Source: Kordia algicida
Lineage (GTDB): Bacteria; Bacteroidota; Bacteroidia; Flavobacteriales; Flavobacteriaceae
Strand: one strand, 5' to 3'
Length of the DNA stretch: 64,000 nucleotides
Assembly: GCF_051013375.1 (NCBI RefSeq)
Contig: NZ_CP142125.1
A model generated the notes under the pieces. The model was given only the letters and a program-made list of their open reading frames with translations, was not told the DNA's origin and did no database searches. Positions 15,426 to 24,195 of this stretch are shown here, piece after piece (within the stretch, counting starts at the first letter, position 1; every line of letters begins with the position of its first letter). The translations under genes and the position numbers were made by a program.

Positions 15426-16745
15426 TTATAGATCGAATCCTAAATTTACGCCTAACTTTTGTGCAATTAGCTTGTTGATTCGAGTCTTTATAGCGTTTAT
15501 CTTCACACTTTCTAAAACGTTGTTAGCAAAAGCATACATCAGTAATGCTTTTGCTTCCTTTTTAGGAATTCCGCGTGAACGTAAGTAGAATAAAGCATCT
15601 TTGTCCAACTGACCAATGGTGCAACCGTGCGAACATTTTACATCGTCTGCAAAAATTTCTAGTTGCGGTTTGGTATTTATCGTCGCTTTATCGTCTACCA
15701 AAATATTGTTATTCGCTTGGAATGCGTTTGTTTTTTGTGCTTCTTTTTCAACCACTACTTTTCCGTTGAAAACTCCCGTAGAACGATCGCCAAAAATACC
15801 TTTATAATCTTGGTGACTTTCACAATTTGGTTCAATATGATGTACAAGTGTGTTGTGATCTACGTGTTGCTTGTCACCAATAATCGTAATTCCTTTCATA
15901 GTAGAATCAATATGTTCTCCTTTTTGGAAAAACTGCAAATTGTTACGTACTAATTTTCCACCAAATGAAAACGTATGTACAGATGCATGACTACTTTGTT
16001 TTTGAGAAATATACGTATTATCAATCAACGAAGCTTGTTGGTTGTCATTTTGAATTTTGTAATAATCTACAATAGCGCGTTTGTTCGCAAATACTTCCGT
16101 TACCGAATTTGTCAGCACAACATTAGAAGTCAAACTCTGATGACGCTCTATAATTTGCACATGCGAATTTTCACCCACAACAATCAAGTTTCGTGGTTGT
16201 AACATTAGTGTAGCTTCATTTCCAGTTGAAAAGTGAATGATTTGTATTGGTTTTTCAACCACTTTATTTTTTGGAATATGAATGTATGCACCTTCAGAAG
16301 CAAACGCCGTATTTAGTGACGTTAAACTATGATCTGACTTGGCAGCTTTGTTGTAATACGAATCAATAATGATTTTATATTTGGGTTTGTTTAATGCAGA
16401 ACTCATCAAACAAACGTCAATTCCATCATGTGTCGTTTCCGAAAGGAAAGAGCTATATTTTCCATCAATAAATACAATTTTATATGTATCAATATCGTGG
16501 ATGAAATATTTTTTTATTTCCTTAAATTCAACCGCAGTTTCTTGTTGTGGCGAAATACAGTAATCGTGTTTCAATAATGCATTTAGCGAGGTATATTTCC
16601 AGTCTTCATCTTTTTTTGAAGGAAATCCTTTTTGCTGAAACGTGTTAATTGCTTCATTTCTGATTTCATTCAAATGTTTTGATTCGTCGTTTAAACGATC
16701 TTCAAAAACCATAAAAGATGATAATAATTTATCTTTTAGTTCCAT
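15426..16745 (-). CDS. sufD: Fe-S cluster assembly scaffold protein SufD
   Basis: SufD pairs with SufB and SufC in the SufBC2D scaffold. The 439-residue protein has the beta-helix core and C-terminal SUF domain (ADDVKCSHGCTIGQLDKD and FYLRSRGIPKKEAKALLMYAF). The N-terminal region (FPSKKDEDWKYTSLNALL) is also typical. It starts 10 bases after the sufC stop and is the last gene of the sufABCD transcript. In many relatives sufS follows directly; here the opposite-strand DUF2589 module intervenes. Confidence 0.95.
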   Translation of the reverse strand: MELKDKLLSSFMVFEDRLNDESKHLNEIRNEAINTFQQKGFPSKKDEDWKYTSLNALLKHDYCISPQQETAVEFKEIKKYFIHDIDTYKIVFIDGKYSSFLSETTHDGIDVCLMSSALNKPKYKIIIDSYYNKAAKSDHSLTSLNTAFASEGAYIHIPKNKVVEKPIQIIHFSTGNEATLMLQPRNLIVVGENSHVQIIERHQSLTSNVVLTNSVTEVFANKRAIVDYYKIQNDNQQASLIDNTYISQKQSSHASVHTFSFGGKLVRNNLQFFQKGEHIDSTMKGITIIGDKQHVDHNTLVHHIEPNCESHQDYKGIFGDRSTGVFNGKVVVEKEAQKTNAFQANNNILVDDKATINTKPQLEIFADDVKCSHGCTIGQLDKDALFYLRSRGIPKKEAKALLMYAFANNVLESVKINAIKTRINKLIAQKLGVNLGFDL

Positions 16746-16755
16746 GTGTTGCTCC

Positions 16756-17508
16756 TTAAATAGTTGCTTCTTGCTTAATCCAATCGTATCCTTTTTCTTC
16801 TAGTTCTAAAGCCAATTCTTTTGTTCCTGATTTTACAATTTTTCCATCGTGTAATACATGAACAAAATCTGGAACGATATGGTCTAATAAACGTTGGTAG
16901 TGTGTAATTACGATAACGGCATTGTCTTTACTTCGTAATTTATTGACACCATTGGCAACAATTCGTAAAGCATCAATATCCAAACCAGAATCCGTTTCAT
17001 CTAAAATGGCTAATTTTGGCTCTAACATTGCCATTTGAAAAATTTCGTTACGCTTTTTCTCTCCACCCGAAAATCCTTCATTTAAAGAACGAGATAAAAA
17101 CTTTCTGTCAATCTCTAGTAATGCTGCTTTTTCGCGAATTTTCTTTAACATTTCACTCGCTGGCATGTCTTCCAAACCTTGAGCTTTTCGGGTTTCGTTG
17201 ATTGCAGTTTTTACAAAATTCGTTACAGAAACTCCAGGAATTTCAACAGGATATTGGAACGATAAAAATACACCTTCGTGCGCACGTTCTTCTGGCCCTA
17301 ATTCTTCAATATTTTCGCCATTCAAGAAAATTTCTCCATCGGTAACTTCATATTCTTCTTTTCCTGCAATAACAGATGATAAGGTACTTTTTCCAGATCC
17401 GTTTGGTCCCATGATCGCATGTACTTCTCCTGCTTTTACTTCTAGGTTGATTCCTTTCAGAATTCCTTTGTCTTCAATACCTGCGTGTAGATTTTTTATG
17501 TGTAACAT
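16756..17508 (-). CDS. sufC: Fe-S cluster assembly ATPase SufC
   Basis: This ABC-type ATPase drives the SufBCD scaffold. The Walker A motif GPNGSGKST is at residues 34-42, the signature FSGGEKKR at 146-153 and Walker B AILDETDSGLD near 167-177, followed by the switch histidine in VIVITHYQRLL. At 250 residues it is the usual length. It lies between a small lipoprotein gene and sufD. Confidence 0.96.
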   Translation of the reverse strand: MLHIKNLHAGIEDKGILKGINLEVKAGEVHAIMGPNGSGKSTLSSVIAGKEEYEVTDGEIFLNGENIEELGPEERAHEGVFLSFQYPVEIPGVSVTNFVKTAINETRKAQGLEDMPASEMLKKIREKAALLEIDRKFLSRSLNEGFSGGEKKRNEIFQMAMLEPKLAILDETDSGLDIDALRIVANGVNKLRSKDNAVIVITHYQRLLDHIVPDFVHVLHDGKIVKSGTKELALELEEKGYDWIKQEATI

Positions 17509-17537
17509 TCTAAACTATGTGTTATTTTTTTAACGAA

Positions 17538-17975
17538 TTATTGATTGCTTTTTATGATAATTGTGCCGTTGTCACCTTCATTTGGTTTTTGTACAGAAAC
17601 GATTTGCTTGATTTCAATGACTTCTTTCCAAGCATTTTCTACAGGATTCGGCTTTTTTTCTCCTCTGACAATGACAGGAACCATGGTATGCTCTGCTGTT
17701 TTATAGTCTTTGCATTTTTCATTCAATGCATACATTTGATCGTTTACCACAACACCATATATTTTGCTTCCTGCAGTTTGTAATACAGCAGCTTTATCGG
17801 CTTCTAAGTATAAAAACATTCCAGAAAATGTTTCATAATTATTACCAACAGTCGTTGTTTCTGTGTATCCTTTTGTTTCGGTAGTTTCGTTCGCTGTCTC
17901 GTTGTTTGACTTGTTTTCGTTTTTACAGCTTAACATGAGTAAGCATGCTACGAATACGAAATAGATTTTTTTCAT
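17538..17975 (-). CDS. small lipoprotein inserted between sufB and sufC
   Basis: A signal with lipobox (LMLSC, Cys17) precedes an Asn/Glu/Thr-rich linker (about 18-45). A compact beta-rich domain follows, with segments such as SGMFLYLEADKAAVLQTAG and MVPVIVRGEKKPNP. This suggests a small OB- or NlpE-like barrel, but I cannot assign a family. It starts 20 bases after sufB and ends 29 before sufC, so it is probably co-transcribed, odd for an envelope lipoprotein among cytoplasmic assembly factors. Confidence 0.7.
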   Translation of the reverse strand: MKKIYFVFVACLLMLSCKNENKSNNETANETTETKGYTETTTVGNNYETFSGMFLYLEADKAAVLQTAGSKIYGVVVNDQMYALNEKCKDYKTAEHTMVPVIVRGEKKPNPVENAWKEVIEIKQIVSVQKPNEGDNGTIIIKSNQ

Positions 17976-17995
17976 TTTACGATATATTTGATTGA

Positions 17996-19444
17996 TTAAC
18001 CTACTGAACCTTCTAGTGAGATTTCTAATAATTTTTGTGCCTCTACAGCAAATTCCATTGGCAATTTGTTGAGAACGTCTTTGCTAAAACCATTGACAAT
18101 GAGTGCGATGGCTTTTTCAGTGTCAATTCCACGTTGGTTGCAATAAAAAATTTGATCTTCTCCAATTTTACTTGTCGTTGCTTCGTGTTCTATTTGTGCC
18201 GTTTTGTTTTTTGCTTCAATGTATGGAAACGTATGTGCACCACATTTATTTCCCATTAAAAGCGAATCACATTGCGAAAAATTACGCGCGTTTTCCGCTT
18301 TGGCAGCAATTTGCACTAAACCTCTGTAGCTATTTTGAGATTTTCCAGCCGAAATTCCTTTAGAAATAATGGTACTCTTGGTATTTTTTCCAAGGTGAAT
18401 CATTTTTGTTCCTGTATCTGCTTGCTGATAATTATTGGTTACAGCGATGGAGTAGAATTCACCTACCGAATTGTTTCCTTTTAATACACAACTTGGGTAT
18501 TTCCATGTTACAGCAGAACCTGTTTCAACTTGTGTCCAAGAAATTTTTGAATTGGTTTCGCACAAACCTCTTTTGGTTACGAAGTTGTAGACACCACCTT
18601 TTCCTTCTGCGGTTCCTGGAAACCAGTTTTGAACTGTTGAATATTTGATTTCTGCATCGTCTAAAGCGATCAATTCTACAACGGCCGCATGCAATTGATT
18701 TTCATCACGACTTGGCGCTGTACAACCTTCTAAGTAGCTTACATAACTTCCTTCATCAGCAATTACCAATGTGCGTTCAAACTGACCAGTTCCTGCTTGA
18801 TTGATTCGGAAATACGTTGATAATTCCATCGGGCAACGAACACCTTTTGGAATATAACAGAAAGATCCGTCGGTAAAAACAGCCGAATTTAATGCTGCGT
18901 AAAAGTTGTCTTTTTTAGGAACGATGGTTCCCAAGTATTTTTGTACCAATTCAGGATAATCTTGAATGGCTTCTGAAATAGGGCAGAAGATGATACCTTT
19001 TTCAGCGAGCGTTTTTTTGAAGGTAGTTGCTACTGAAACCGAATCGACAACAATGTCAATAGCGACACCTTGTAATTTTTTTTGCTCATCGATAGAGATT
19101 CCCAATTTCTTATACATTTCCAACAATTCAGGATCTACATCGTCCAATGTTTTGTTTGGATCTGCTTTCTTTGGAGCAGAATAGTAAGAAATGGCCTGAA
19201 AATCTGGTTTGTCATAACGTACATTTGCCCATTCTGGTTCTTCCATTTCCGACCAAATTCTAAATGCGTCAATACGCCATTCGGTCATCCATTCTGGCTC
19301 GTTTTTCTTTTTAGAAATGGCTCTTACAATGTCTTCATTAAGACCACTAGGAAACGTATCACTTTCAATGTCGGTATAAAAACCGTACTCATATTCTTTC
19401 GTTTCGAGCTCTTTTTGTAATTCTTCTTCAGTATACTTACTCAT
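17996..19444 (-). CDS. sufB: Fe-S cluster assembly protein SufB
   Basis: SufB is the scaffold subunit that builds the nascent cluster. The 482-residue protein shows the family segments YIPKGVRCPMELSTYFRINQ, SYVSYLEGCTAPSRDENQLH and the C-terminal KIGEDQIFYCNQRGIDTEKA. Conserved cysteines in CTAPSRDENQLHAA and SQCDSLLMG are present. It follows the four-helix-bundle gene and precedes the small lipoprotein gene. Confidence 0.96.
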   Translation of the reverse strand: MSKYTEEELQKELETKEYEYGFYTDIESDTFPSGLNEDIVRAISKKKNEPEWMTEWRIDAFRIWSEMEEPEWANVRYDKPDFQAISYYSAPKKADPNKTLDDVDPELLEMYKKLGISIDEQKKLQGVAIDIVVDSVSVATTFKKTLAEKGIIFCPISEAIQDYPELVQKYLGTIVPKKDNFYAALNSAVFTDGSFCYIPKGVRCPMELSTYFRINQAGTGQFERTLVIADEGSYVSYLEGCTAPSRDENQLHAAVVELIALDDAEIKYSTVQNWFPGTAEGKGGVYNFVTKRGLCETNSKISWTQVETGSAVTWKYPSCVLKGNNSVGEFYSIAVTNNYQQADTGTKMIHLGKNTKSTIISKGISAGKSQNSYRGLVQIAAKAENARNFSQCDSLLMGNKCGAHTFPYIEAKNKTAQIEHEATTSKIGEDQIFYCNQRGIDTEKAIALIVNGFSKDVLNKLPMEFAVEAQKLLEISLEGSVG

Positions 19445-19473
19445 TCTCTTGTTTGTTCAAAGTTCAAAGTGTC

Positions 19474-19914
19474 ATGTTCAAGGTTGCCTACTTTTGTACT
19501 TACTACCTTTCATGTCACTTTTTGACAAATAATTTATAAATGCGCTTATTTTTTTACTCAATACAAGTGTTGCTGTTTTTAATGTTTCAAAAGTTTCACT
19601 TGTGATGTACTTTCTATCTAAAATTCTATACAATTGCGATCTTGTTTCTCCACATGAAGCTTTAGCAATAGATAAAAACTGTATAAATTCTCTATTTCCG
19701 TTTCTCTCAAATCCTTCTGCAATATTGTCCATAATAGAACCTGAAGAAACATTTATTTGATTGTAAAGTTTGTAATCGGTTTTCAAATCACTACTATTTC
19801 CAATTTTAAAAATATCTTGACAAAGTATTCTGGCTAGTTTCCAGATTTCTAAATCTTCAAATTGTTTTATAGTTGCCATTAGAATCTAAACATTGAATCA
19901 AAAACCTTGAACAT
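19474..19914. repeat. 12-bp perfect inverted repeat enclosing the four-helix-bundle gene
   Basis: ATGTTCAAGGTT (19474-19485) and AACCTTGAACAT (19903-19914) are perfect inverted copies on each side of the gene at 19478-19879. The left arm overlaps the first bases beyond its stop. In the transcript they could pair into a stem with the gene in the loop, as in rRNA intervening sequences. Short direct repeats (GTTCAAAGTTCAAAGT) lie next to the left arm. Confidence 0.65.
19478..19879 (-). CDS. four-helix bundle protein (S23/IVS-encoded family)
   Basis: The 133-residue protein has the family pattern FEDLEIWKLARILCQDIF at the N-terminus and NQINVSSGSIMDNIAEGFER followed by FIQFLSIAKASCGETRSQL, typical of the TIGR02436-type four-helix bundle known from 23S rRNA intervening sequences. 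Function is not established. It lies between the iscA-like gene and sufB and is bounded by a 12-bp inverted repeat, suggesting a mobile or intervening-sequence origin. Confidence 0.9.
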   Translation of the reverse strand: MATIKQFEDLEIWKLARILCQDIFKIGNSSDLKTDYKLYNQINVSSGSIMDNIAEGFERNGNREFIQFLSIAKASCGETRSQLYRILDRKYITSETFETLKTATLVLSKKISAFINYLSKSDMKGSKYKSRQP

Positions 19915-19919
19915 CAAAC

Positions 19920-20249
19920 CTAAAGAGAAAACGACTCTCCACAACCACACGTGCGTTGTGCATTTGGATTGTTGAAAACAAATCCTTTTCCGTTCAATCC
20001 ACCAGAATATTCTAGTGTGGTTCCAACGAGATATAAAAAGCTTTTTTTGTCTACTATAATTTTTACGCCGTTATCTTCAAATATTTTATCTTCTGCTGCT
20101 GTATTTCTATCAAAAGTTAAATCGTATGATAAGCCTGAACATCCACCACTTTTCACGCCAACACGAACATAATCGCTCGTAGCGTCAAAACCGTCGTCTG
20201 TCATAAGCTCGACCACTTTTTTACGGGCTGTTTCTGAAACTGTTATCAT
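19920..20249 (-). CDS. A-type Fe-S carrier protein (SufA/IscA family)
   Basis: A-type carriers receive clusters from SufBCD and hand them to target proteins. The three ligand cysteines are present as GGCSG (Cys37) and CGCG (Cys101, Cys103), the HesB/IscA signature. At 109 residues it is full length. It is the first gene of the proximal suf operon, with a promoter candidate just upstream. I leave the symbol open because sufA and iscA cannot be told apart by motif alone. Confidence 0.93.
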   Translation of the reverse strand: MITVSETARKKVVELMTDDGFDATSDYVRVGVKSGGCSGLSYDLTFDRNTAAEDKIFEDNGVKIIVDKKSFLYLVGTTLEYSGGLNGKGFVFNNPNAQRTCGCGESFSL

Positions 20250-20666
20250 TTTTTTAATTTACGTTTATTCTGTATCTGCAAAGATACGCTATTTGCCGCT
20301 TTATATGAAAAAACCTAACATTTATATAACAAATCATGCTATAAAAATTTCTAATAGTGAATTTTCAGCACTGTTTGTGAAGTAAATTTTATTTCATCAA
20401 CCGATTTTTTTGAGATTTGCATCTTCATTTAAAAAAGTCGAATACGTATAAAAGTCCAACAAATACTTAGGATGAAGTTGTATTATCAATGCAAGAATTT
20501 CTCTATGCAGTTTTACCTGTTTGTATAAGTTGCGTAATTCTCACCACATCCAAACGAATTGAAGCTTATAGATTTGTCCTGTTCGCTAATAACAATTAAA
20601 AGCGATATCATTTAAAACAAATGTGAATTACTAACCCCTATTATTAATTAAAAACATTTAGAACAT
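20250..20666. other. 417-base divergent intergenic region
   Basis: It separates the suf operon from the LamG/T9SS gene. Apart from the -7 box near the suf start I see only AT-rich DNA, with no credible small gene, RNA gene or strong hairpin. Confidence 0.6.
20279..20286 (-). promoter_or_regulatory. -7 box candidate for the suf operon
   Basis: TATCTTTG on the minus strand, followed by CA, is a typical flavobacterial -7 element 30 bases upstream of the ATG. The -33 region is T-rich (TTTTTTC) rather than TTG. No Fur- or IscR-like site could be recognised by eye. Confidence 0.55.
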
Positions 20667-21695
20667 ATGAAACAACAGTACATTTTTTTAGTAGCTTTTT
20701 TAACCGTCAGCATTTTTGGCTTGAATGCGCAAACTTTAGGATATGCCATGTGCTTTGATGGTATGAACGATTTTGCGCCTGTGTATAGAACTTCCGAGAC
20801 AGGAATTTTTGGAACGAATGCAAATAACGATGATTTTACCATCGAATTTTGGGTAAAAGATAATGGAAATGGTGGAAAACATATGTATTCCAAACACTAT
20901 GATAGCGGAACAGCCAAAGAAGGATATTTTATAGAAAAAAGTCCTTCGGGAACGGTAACTACAGGAATTGCAGATACAACCAACAATTGGACAACTGTAA
21001 CAGGATCAAGAGTGATAAACGATGGAAATTGGCATCATGTAGCGGTAACCTTAGAAGTCGTCGGAAAATTGAGATTGTATGTTGACGGAGTTTACCAAGG
21101 GCAAGCTACAGGATTTACGCCTGTTTTTGGAAACACTGTTGATGCACGTTTGGCGAGTTCAGAGTATGAAAACACATATTTTGGAGGTGCTTTCGATGAG
21201 GTGAAAGTTTGGAATACCATTCGTACAGTAAGTGAAATAAACACCGGAAGAAGAATGCAATTAGATACTTCTGCGCTTCCTTCGGGATTGATACAATATT
21301 TTCAATGTAATGAAGGAATACCAAATAATGATAATTGGATTTTATACCAACTTTTAGATCATACAGGAAACGGACGTCCAGGAGATTTGTGGAATGTAAG
21401 CCGTTGGGGAAGTTGTTCTAACTGGGTAGATTCTGTGCCAGATAATACGTTGTCTACAGCTACTTTTGAAACTACTAATATAAACGTGAAACTATATCCA
21501 AATCCAGCAACAAATTTTATTCAAATTAGTGGATTGAAAACTAAGCAAGATTATATGATACACAACACACTTGGAGCAGTTTTACAACGCGGAACTATTG
21601 AGAGCCACCAACCAATAGATGTCAGTACTTTTTCAAAAGGATTGTATTTCTTAAAATTTAAAAATGGGGAAAGTATTAAGTTTGTAAAGAAATAA
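20667..21695 (+). CDS. secreted LamG-domain protein with T9SS type A sorting domain
   Basis: A signal peptide (residues 1-21, GLNAQ) precedes a concanavalin-like LamG domain (about 25-205), seen in DDFTIEFWVKDNG, WHHVAVTLEVVGKLRLYVDG and FDEVKVWNTIRTVSEI. The last 75 residues form a type A T9SS sorting domain (NVKLYPNPATNFIQISG ... GLYFLKFKNGESIKFVKK). It should cross the outer membrane through T9SS and be displayed or released. LamG suggests carbohydrate or adhesive binding, ligand unknown. It is monocistronic with a terminator after it. Confidence 0.88.
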   Translation: MKQQYIFLVAFLTVSIFGLNAQTLGYAMCFDGMNDFAPVYRTSETGIFGTNANNDDFTIEFWVKDNGNGGKHMYSKHYDSGTAKEGYFIEKSPSGTVTTGIADTTNNWTTVTGSRVINDGNWHHVAVTLEVVGKLRLYVDGVYQGQATGFTPVFGNTVDARLASSEYENTYFGGAFDEVKVWNTIRTVSEINTGRRMQLDTSALPSGLIQYFQCNEGIPNNDNWILYQLLDHTGNGRPGDLWNVSRWGSCSNWVDSVPDNTLSTATFETTNINVKLYPNPATNFIQISGLKTKQDYMIHNTLGAVLQRGTIESHQPIDVSTFSKGLYFLKFKNGESIKFVKK

Positions 21696-21715
21696 TTTCA
21701 CTCAAAAAAATACAA

Positions 21716-21760
21716 AAAGCAGCTAGAAATCATTTAAAAATGGCGCTAGCTGTTTTTTTG
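21716..21760 (+). terminator. intrinsic terminator after LamG/T9SS gene
   Basis: CAGCTAG and CTAGCTG pair around a loop and are followed by TTTTTTTG. The stop is about 25 bases before the stem. Confidence 0.78.
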
Positions 21761-21763
21761 TTT

Positions 21764-22723
21764 TTAATCTAACGAGATATGATTCTTTTTCAAATCACGA
21801 ATCAACATGTTTGTAAATACTATAGATCCTTTTTTATTTAAATGTGTGGAATTGTAGAAATAGCGTTGCGCTAAGCAGATATCGTCTTCTAAATAATTGA
21901 AAAACGGAATCTTAAAATCAGTACTGAGTTTTTCAAAATAAGCAGTAATATCGTCGTGGTTTTCTACATACTGCTGCCCTATTTTATATATTGGTGTATA
22001 AACCATGACAACTTGAATATTTTTTTCTTGACAATCCGCTAAAAAGTTTTCAAATAATTGTTGAATTTCAGCGTCGACTTCAATTACATACGAACTTTTT
22101 TTAGTTTTTGCTTTTGAAAAATCAGTATTCCAATCGCGATCTACAGGATGATAACCGCGTATACGGAATTGTTGGTGTGGCGTTTTTTCGTTAAATTTTG
22201 CAAATGCCCTTTTAATAGCATCATGTTCACCGTAATATTTTACAAGTGGTAAGTAATAATCAAAAGTGTTAAATCCGTTGTATGCTGATGTGTACTTTTG
22301 AACATTTTCTTTGTGTAAGTATGGTAAAAACTGACGGTAATTGTATAGGTTAGCAACTTTTTGCAAAGAAAAAATATCTACTGAGACAATAATCGTTTTT
22401 GGCTTCGGATTGTGTTCCATATATTCTAAATGACGCAAATACTGAATTCGGAAGTTTTGACCGTTCACACCAAAATTATAACAACGTACATTTAGTGAAT
22501 CCTGAATTTGCATCGGATTTATGTGTACATACGCTCGTGACGAACCATAAATAAGTACCTCCGAATTTACACGCTGATTGTAAATATCTTCCCAAACACC
22601 AATTTCTCCTTCCATAAAAACTTGTGCTTTTTTTAGGTTGGTTGATATGAAAAAATCTAGCGCATACGCCAGTACTACCAAGGGTAATATAAACAGACAT
22701 ACTTTTAATAGAAATTTTTTCAT
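21764..22723 (-). CDS. SGNH/AlgX-like membrane-anchored protein, partner of MBOAT
   Basis: Residues 5-25 form an N-terminal membrane anchor, and the rest should face the periplasm. An SGNH-type block I is visible as LIYGSSRAYVHINP near 55-70, and the C-terminal block as YNSTHLNKKGSIVFTN, where the usual Asp of D-x-x-H is replaced by Ser. AlgJ/AlgX/DltD-type partners of MBOAT enzymes pass acyl groups to exported polymers. The gene starts 8 bases after the MBOAT stop. The missing Asp may mean altered activity, or that I aligned the motif wrongly. Confidence 0.72.
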   Translation of the reverse strand: MKKFLLKVCLFILPLVVLAYALDFFISTNLKKAQVFMEGEIGVWEDIYNQRVNSEVLIYGSSRAYVHINPMQIQDSLNVRCYNFGVNGQNFRIQYLRHLEYMEHNPKPKTIIVSVDIFSLQKVANLYNYRQFLPYLHKENVQKYTSAYNGFNTFDYYLPLVKYYGEHDAIKRAFAKFNEKTPHQQFRIRGYHPVDRDWNTDFSKAKTKKSSYVIEVDAEIQQLFENFLADCQEKNIQVVMVYTPIYKIGQQYVENHDDITAYFEKLSTDFKIPFFNYLEDDICLAQRYFYNSTHLNKKGSIVFTNMLIRDLKKNHISLD

Positions 22724-22731
22724 GGTACGAT

Positions 22732-24195
22732 TTAAAATTGAAAATAAATAAATTCTTGTTGTTTTCCGCTAAACCAAAAAATCATAAAAATGATGGCGTA
22801 ATAAAACGCATAGCGAAACGAAGGTTTCCAAGTGAATCCTAGTTTTTCAATGGCATATTTTTGTTCGCGACCAAACCATTCTATGATTAAAAAAATAAAT
22901 AACAATGCATAAATGGTTTTTGGAAAAATATGTGTTCCTGTTTTTTCTTTGATGATATAAGGCTTTTCAAAAAGTGAACTTGAACATATTTGACCAATAT
23001 AACCAAAAGCATCTGTCATCGTTTCTGCTCTAAAAAAGATCCACGCAACTACCGTAATTGCAAACGTGATTGCTATTTGTATAATTTCTTTGAGTGAAGG
23101 AACTATTTTTCCCTGTGCGACCGTATCTAAATGATTTCGATTGTTTTTGGTGAGTAAAAGTGGCAAAAAGTAACAAGCGTTTAAAAATCCCCAAGCGAGA
23201 AATGTCCAATTAGCACCATGCCAAAATCCGCTGACGAGAAAGATGATGAATACATTTCGAATTTGCATCCAAGTCCCACCGCGACTTCCGCCTAACGGAA
23301 TGTACACATAATCTCGAAACCAAGTACTGAGCGAAATGTGCCAACGTCTCCAAAACTCTGCAATGTCACGAGAAAAGTATGGAAAATTGAAGTTTTGCAT
23401 TAGGTTAAAACCAAATAATCGTGCGGTTCCAATGGCAATATCTGAATATCCTGAAAAGTCTCCGTAAATCTGAAAGGTAAAAAATATTGCTCCCAACACG
23501 AGCATGCTTCCGTTCAACTCTGTATAGTTATTAAAAACCTGATTGGCGAGATCGGCACAGTTATCAGCAATGACTATTTTTTTGAATAATCCCCATAAAA
23601 TCTGTCGCAAACCATCGACTGCATTTTGGTAGTTAAAGCTTCGTTTTTTATAGAATTGCGGTAATAAGTTCGTTGCTCTTTCTATTGGTCCAGCAACTAA
23701 TTGTGGAAAGAAACTCACAAAAGCAAAAAATGAAATTATATCTCTAGTTGGCGCAAGTTTCCGCCTGTAAACATCTATAGAATAACTAAGTGTTTGAAAG
23801 GTGTAAAAACTGATTCCGACAGGTAAAATAATATTTAATCTGCTTGTTTCAATTGGATTTCCTAGTAAAGTAAATGCATCTGCAAAACTTTCGGCAAAGA
23901 AGTTGAAATATTTGAAAAACCCTAACAATCCGATGTTTACAAAAATACTTGTGTATAAAAGGAGTTTTCGTTTTTGTTGATTGTCTGTGTTTGAAAGAGA
24001 AATTCCTACCAAATAATCTACTGAAGAACTGAAGGCGATGAGTGCTAAAAACCGCCAATCCCACCAACCGTAAAAAAAGTAGCTTGCTACGATTAAGAAA
24101 AAGTTTTGAAAACGTACATTTTTGTTGGTTACAAACCAATACAGTATAAATACCACAGGTAAGAATAGTGCAAATTCTATGGAGTTAAAGAGCAT
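22732..24195 (-). CDS. MBOAT family O-acyltransferase
   Basis: This 487-residue multispanning protein resembles AlgI/DltB. The catalytic region reads DFSGYSDIAIGTARLFG (about 246-262), RDIAEFWRRWHISLSTWFRDYVYIPLGGSRGG split across 276-307, and SGFWHGANW with the active-site His326. Such enzymes move an acyl group, usually acetyl, across the inner membrane for transfer to polysaccharide. It is paired with the SGNH-like gene that follows. No polymer synthesis genes are nearby, so the acceptor is unknown. Confidence 0.93.
   Translation of the reverse strand: MLFNSIEFALFLPVVFILYWFVTNKNVRFQNFFLIVASYFFYGWWDWRFLALIAFSSSVDYLVGISLSNTDNQQKRKLLLYTSIFVNIGLLGFFKYFNFFAESFADAFTLLGNPIETSRLNIILPVGISFYTFQTLSYSIDVYRRKLAPTRDIISFFAFVSFFPQLVAGPIERATNLLPQFYKKRSFNYQNAVDGLRQILWGLFKKIVIADNCADLANQVFNNYTELNGSMLVLGAIFFTFQIYGDFSGYSDIAIGTARLFGFNLMQNFNFPYFSRDIAEFWRRWHISLSTWFRDYVYIPLGGSRGGTWMQIRNVFIIFLVSGFWHGANWTFLAWGFLNACYFLPLLLTKNNRNHLDTVAQGKIVPSLKEIIQIAITFAITVVAWIFFRAETMTDAFGYIGQICSSSLFEKPYIIKEKTGTHIFPKTIYALLFIFLIIEWFGREQKYAIEKLGFTWKPSFRYAFYYAIIFMIFWFSGKQQEFIYFQF

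Noticed and set aside
19478..19879. 23S rRNA intervening sequence
   Set aside because: No rRNA is present in the window; only the protein family and the flanking inverted repeat resemble such elements.
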